Assembly: GCA_025934475.1 (NCBI GenBank)
Contig: JAICXZ010000093.1
Span: 1 to 8,419, forward strand
Direction: 5' to 3'
From: Mucilaginibacter sp.
GTDB lineage: Bacteria; Bacteroidota; Bacteroidia; Sphingobacteriales; Sphingobacteriaceae
DNA: 8,419 bases
The position numbers and the translations under genes are program-made. Below the pieces are notes generated by a model, which saw nothing but the letters and a program-made list of their open reading frames with translations, made no database searches and was not told the DNA's origin. Positions 7,576 to 8,419 of this stretch are shown here, one piece after another (the first letter of the stretch is position 1; each line of letters starts with the position of its first letter).

Positions 7576-7599
7576 TTTTGTAAATAATTGCTTACAAAA
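7576..7599. promoter_or_regulatory. Operator-like perfect dyad TTTTGTAA-N8-TTACAAAA
   Basis: Perfect 8-bp inverted repeat, 7576-7583 and 7592-7599, with spacer ATAATTGC. Spacing and symmetry suit a dimeric helix-turn-helix regulator. It lies about 90 bp upstream of the M1 peptidase start (minus strand) and directly upstream of the plus-strand promoter-like element at 7600. No regulator is encoded in view, so the ligand protein is unknown. Confidence 0.4.
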
Positions 7600-7631
7600 T
7601 TTGGATAAGCCCCAATTATTCTTTTACTTTG
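7600..7631 (+). promoter_or_regulatory. Candidate plus-strand promoter in the 7487-7712 gap
   Basis: TTTG at 7600-7603, a 20-bp spacer and TTACTTTG at 7624-7631. This resembles the Bacteroidota TTG/TAnnTTTG pair with one deviation (T for the conserved A). A start near 7636 would place transcription at the foot of the long hairpin. No protein-coding gene follows on this strand. Confidence 0.35.
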
Positions 7632-7635
7632 AGAA

Positions 7636-7703
7636 GTTATTTTAATAGGGGTATTAAATAACTTTTCTAAAGCCGGATCCATTGGGTCCGGCTTTTCTTT
7701 TTT
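7636..7703 (+). ncRNA. Candidate small RNA (two hairpins, about 65-70 nt)
   Basis: The predicted transcript consists of a long A/U-rich hairpin and a terminator hairpin. Hairpin 1 has arms 7636-7647 and 7652-7662 (11 bp with one bulged T) around a GGGG loop, and can be extended to 7631-7667 with one G-U pair. Hairpin 2 is the intrinsic terminator at 7669-7703. A promoter-like element lies just upstream. It is not recognisable as 6S, SRP, tmRNA, RNase P or a known riboswitch. The alternative is that these hairpins are 3'-end structures of the minus-strand DUF892 transcript, but the T-tract is on the plus strand. Confidence 0.3.
7669..7703 (+). terminator. Intrinsic terminator (best on plus strand)
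   Basis: Stem AGCCGGATCC (7671-7680) with GGGTCCGGCT (7684-7693), 10 bp including one T-G pair, and a 3-nt loop ATT, followed by TTTTCTTTTTT (7693-7703). Read on the minus strand, the same stem lies 20 bp after the DUF892 stop and is followed only by TTTAG, so it may also end that gene, but weakly. The strong T-tract points to plus-strand transcription with no gene to explain it. Confidence 0.75.
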
Positions 7704-7712
7704 CCGGCGGAT

Positions 7713-8225
7713 TTATTGGAGTACTTTTTGATTGAGATATTCCTCTGAGATCATCGAGAATAATTCGTCGTTGTCTGCGCTTTCGTCGCAGCACTCTGCA
7801 AGCAACTGGGTCAGTTGGTCATTGCCCATATACTGGTTTATGAGCCTGAGCATTTTAAAAGACGTCAACTCCATGTTTTCTATCATTCTCATGTACAGAA
7901 TGATGTCCATATCATTGATGATCCTTGATTTATCTTTGCTGTCGCCAAGGTTGTAGGCCTCTTCGAGCACTGCCTTCACTACTTCGCATCCCTCGTCGGA
8001 CGGTTCGGAGTGCAATAGTTTATACATGTCATCTATGCGCGATTGTTGTTTTTTAACATCCGCATGAGCCTCCATGATGGCAAGTTTCATGTTTTTAAAT
8101 GACGCAACCTCGGCAAGAGGAGGTAAGTTGCGTGCAAGGTATCCTTTGGTACAGTTAACGCGATTCAATTGGTGGACGAACAGCTTGTCTAATTCGGTTT
8201 TGCTTATCGTTTTTGCGGTATCCAT
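7713..8225 (-). CDS. DUF892 / YciE-YciF-like ferritin-fold protein
   Basis: 170 residues from the ATG at 8225, all helical, no signal peptide. It matches the DUF892 pattern: helix 1 with LPPLAEVA (34-41), helix 2 with AHADVKKQQSRIDDMYKLL (53-71), helix 3 with IIENMELTSFKMLRLI-like spacing of Glu116 and Glu119, helix 4 with LLAECCDE (141-148). Family members are four-helix ferritin-like proteins, often stress-induced, with a possible di-metal centre. Here the helix-1 glutamate expected in the metal site appears to be Lys27, so metal binding is doubtful. The frame could extend to an ATG at 8339, adding 38 residues, but that extension has no family resemblance, and a perfect TAnnTTTG element (8243-8250) lies inside it, 18 bp ahead of the 8225 ATG. 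The shorter start is therefore preferred. It appears to be a single-gene transcript. The function is otherwise unknown. Confidence 0.8.
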   Translation of the reverse strand: MDTAKTISKTELDKLFVHQLNRVNCTKGYLARNLPPLAEVASFKNMKLAIMEAHADVKKQQSRIDDMYKLLHSEPSDEGCEVVKAVLEEAYNLGDSKDKSRIINDMDIILYMRMIENMELTSFKMLRLINQYMGNDQLTQLLAECCDESADNDELFSMISEEYLNQKVLQ

Positions 8226-8242
8226 AGGTCTGTTTTTTATTT

Positions 8243-8250
8243 CAAAGATA
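8243..8250 (-). promoter_or_regulatory. Perfect TAnnTTTG -7 element for the DUF892 gene
   Basis: Read on the minus strand this is TATCTTTG, an exact match to the Bacteroidota -7 consensus. A start about six bases downstream would give an 11-nt A-rich leader before the ATG at 8225. A clear TTG -33 element at the usual distance is missing, and that position is occupied by one half of an inverted repeat. Confidence 0.55.
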
Positions 8251-8253
8251 TTA

Positions 8254-8276
8254 CAAACCACAAGGTGATTGGTTTG
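8254..8276. promoter_or_regulatory. Operator-like dyad CAAACCA-N9-TGGTTTG
   Basis: Perfect 7-bp inverted repeat, 8254-8260 and 8270-8276, lying immediately upstream of the -7 element of the DUF892 gene and covering its expected -33 region. An overlapping GGTTT-GAT-AAACC hairpin (8271-8283) shares the right half. The position suits an activator or repressor site, but no cognate regulator is visible. Confidence 0.35.
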
Positions 8277-8339
8277 ATAAACCTTTGGAATTCTATGTTT
8301 TACATCCATCTGATCGCCGCTTTCCGCGCTTATTAGCAA

Positions 8340-8382
8340 TTAAAATAATAAACGACCGGAAATAAGGCATCCTGCCGATCGT
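8340..8382 (-). terminator. Possible weak terminator for a gene right of the window
   Basis: On the minus strand the arms 8375-8382 and 8352-8359 pair over 8 bp with one G-T pair across a 15-nt loop, followed by the T-rich TTTATTATTTTAA (8351 down to 8340). The loop is long and the tail is interrupted, so the call is weak. Nothing else is recognised in 8340-8419; a minus-strand frame open at the right edge ends at about 8297 and has no recognisable content. Confidence 0.3.
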
Positions 8383-8419
8383 CAAAATCAAATAAATCGT
8401 GCTCAGGGCAATTTGCTCA

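Noticed and set aside
7552..7587. 11-codon plus-strand ORF upstream of the candidate small RNA
   Set aside because: It has no ribosome-binding signal, no coding character, and lies upstream of the likely promoter.

Overview
The window looks like chromosomal DNA of a Bacteroidota bacterium, most likely Sphingobacteriaceae close to Mucilaginibacter or Pedobacter. This rests on the style of the proteins (ribulokinase, AraA, DUF892 and YtxH variants typical of that group), the lack of Shine-Dalgarno sequences ahead of starts, A/T-rich leaders, and TAnnTTTG-type promoter elements. The assignment comes from recognition, not from a database search.

Layout. Positions 2-4697 (+) hold an L-arabinose utilisation run: araB (ribulokinase, cut by the left window edge), araD (L-ribulose-5-phosphate 4-epimerase, ATGA overlap with araB), araA (L-arabinose isomerase) and a HAD phosphatase of the beta-phosphoglucomutase type. 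AraA converts L-arabinose to L-ribulose, AraB phosphorylates it, and AraD epimerises it to D-xylulose 5-phosphate for the pentose phosphate pathway. The HAD protein may act on a sugar phosphate in or beside this route, but its second catalytic Asp is Asn. Next come a single-domain cold-shock protein (4801-4992) with a strong terminator and a small YtxH-domain membrane protein (5158-5544). A GC-rich bidirectional terminator separates these from the minus-strand genes: a secreted M1-family metallopeptidase (5612-7486) and a DUF892 ferritin-like protein (7713-8225).

The non-coding DNA is the least ordinary part. Both gaps inside the ara run (2301-2384 and 3910-4000) are built from degenerate 7-bp units kept in phase for 12-13 units and wrapped around a central dyad, yet the two gaps use different heptamer sequences. 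The 226-bp gap between the two minus-strand genes contains, on the plus strand, a promoter-like element, a long hairpin with a GGGG loop and a canonical terminator, which together could form a small RNA of about 65-70 nt. It also contains a perfect 8-bp dyad that could be an operator.

No mobile element, CRISPR array, tRNA or rRNA was seen. The enzymes are ordinary. The points most worth following are the heptad spacers, the candidate small RNA and the Asn-substituted HAD enzyme. No stretch above 300 bases lacks a gene.
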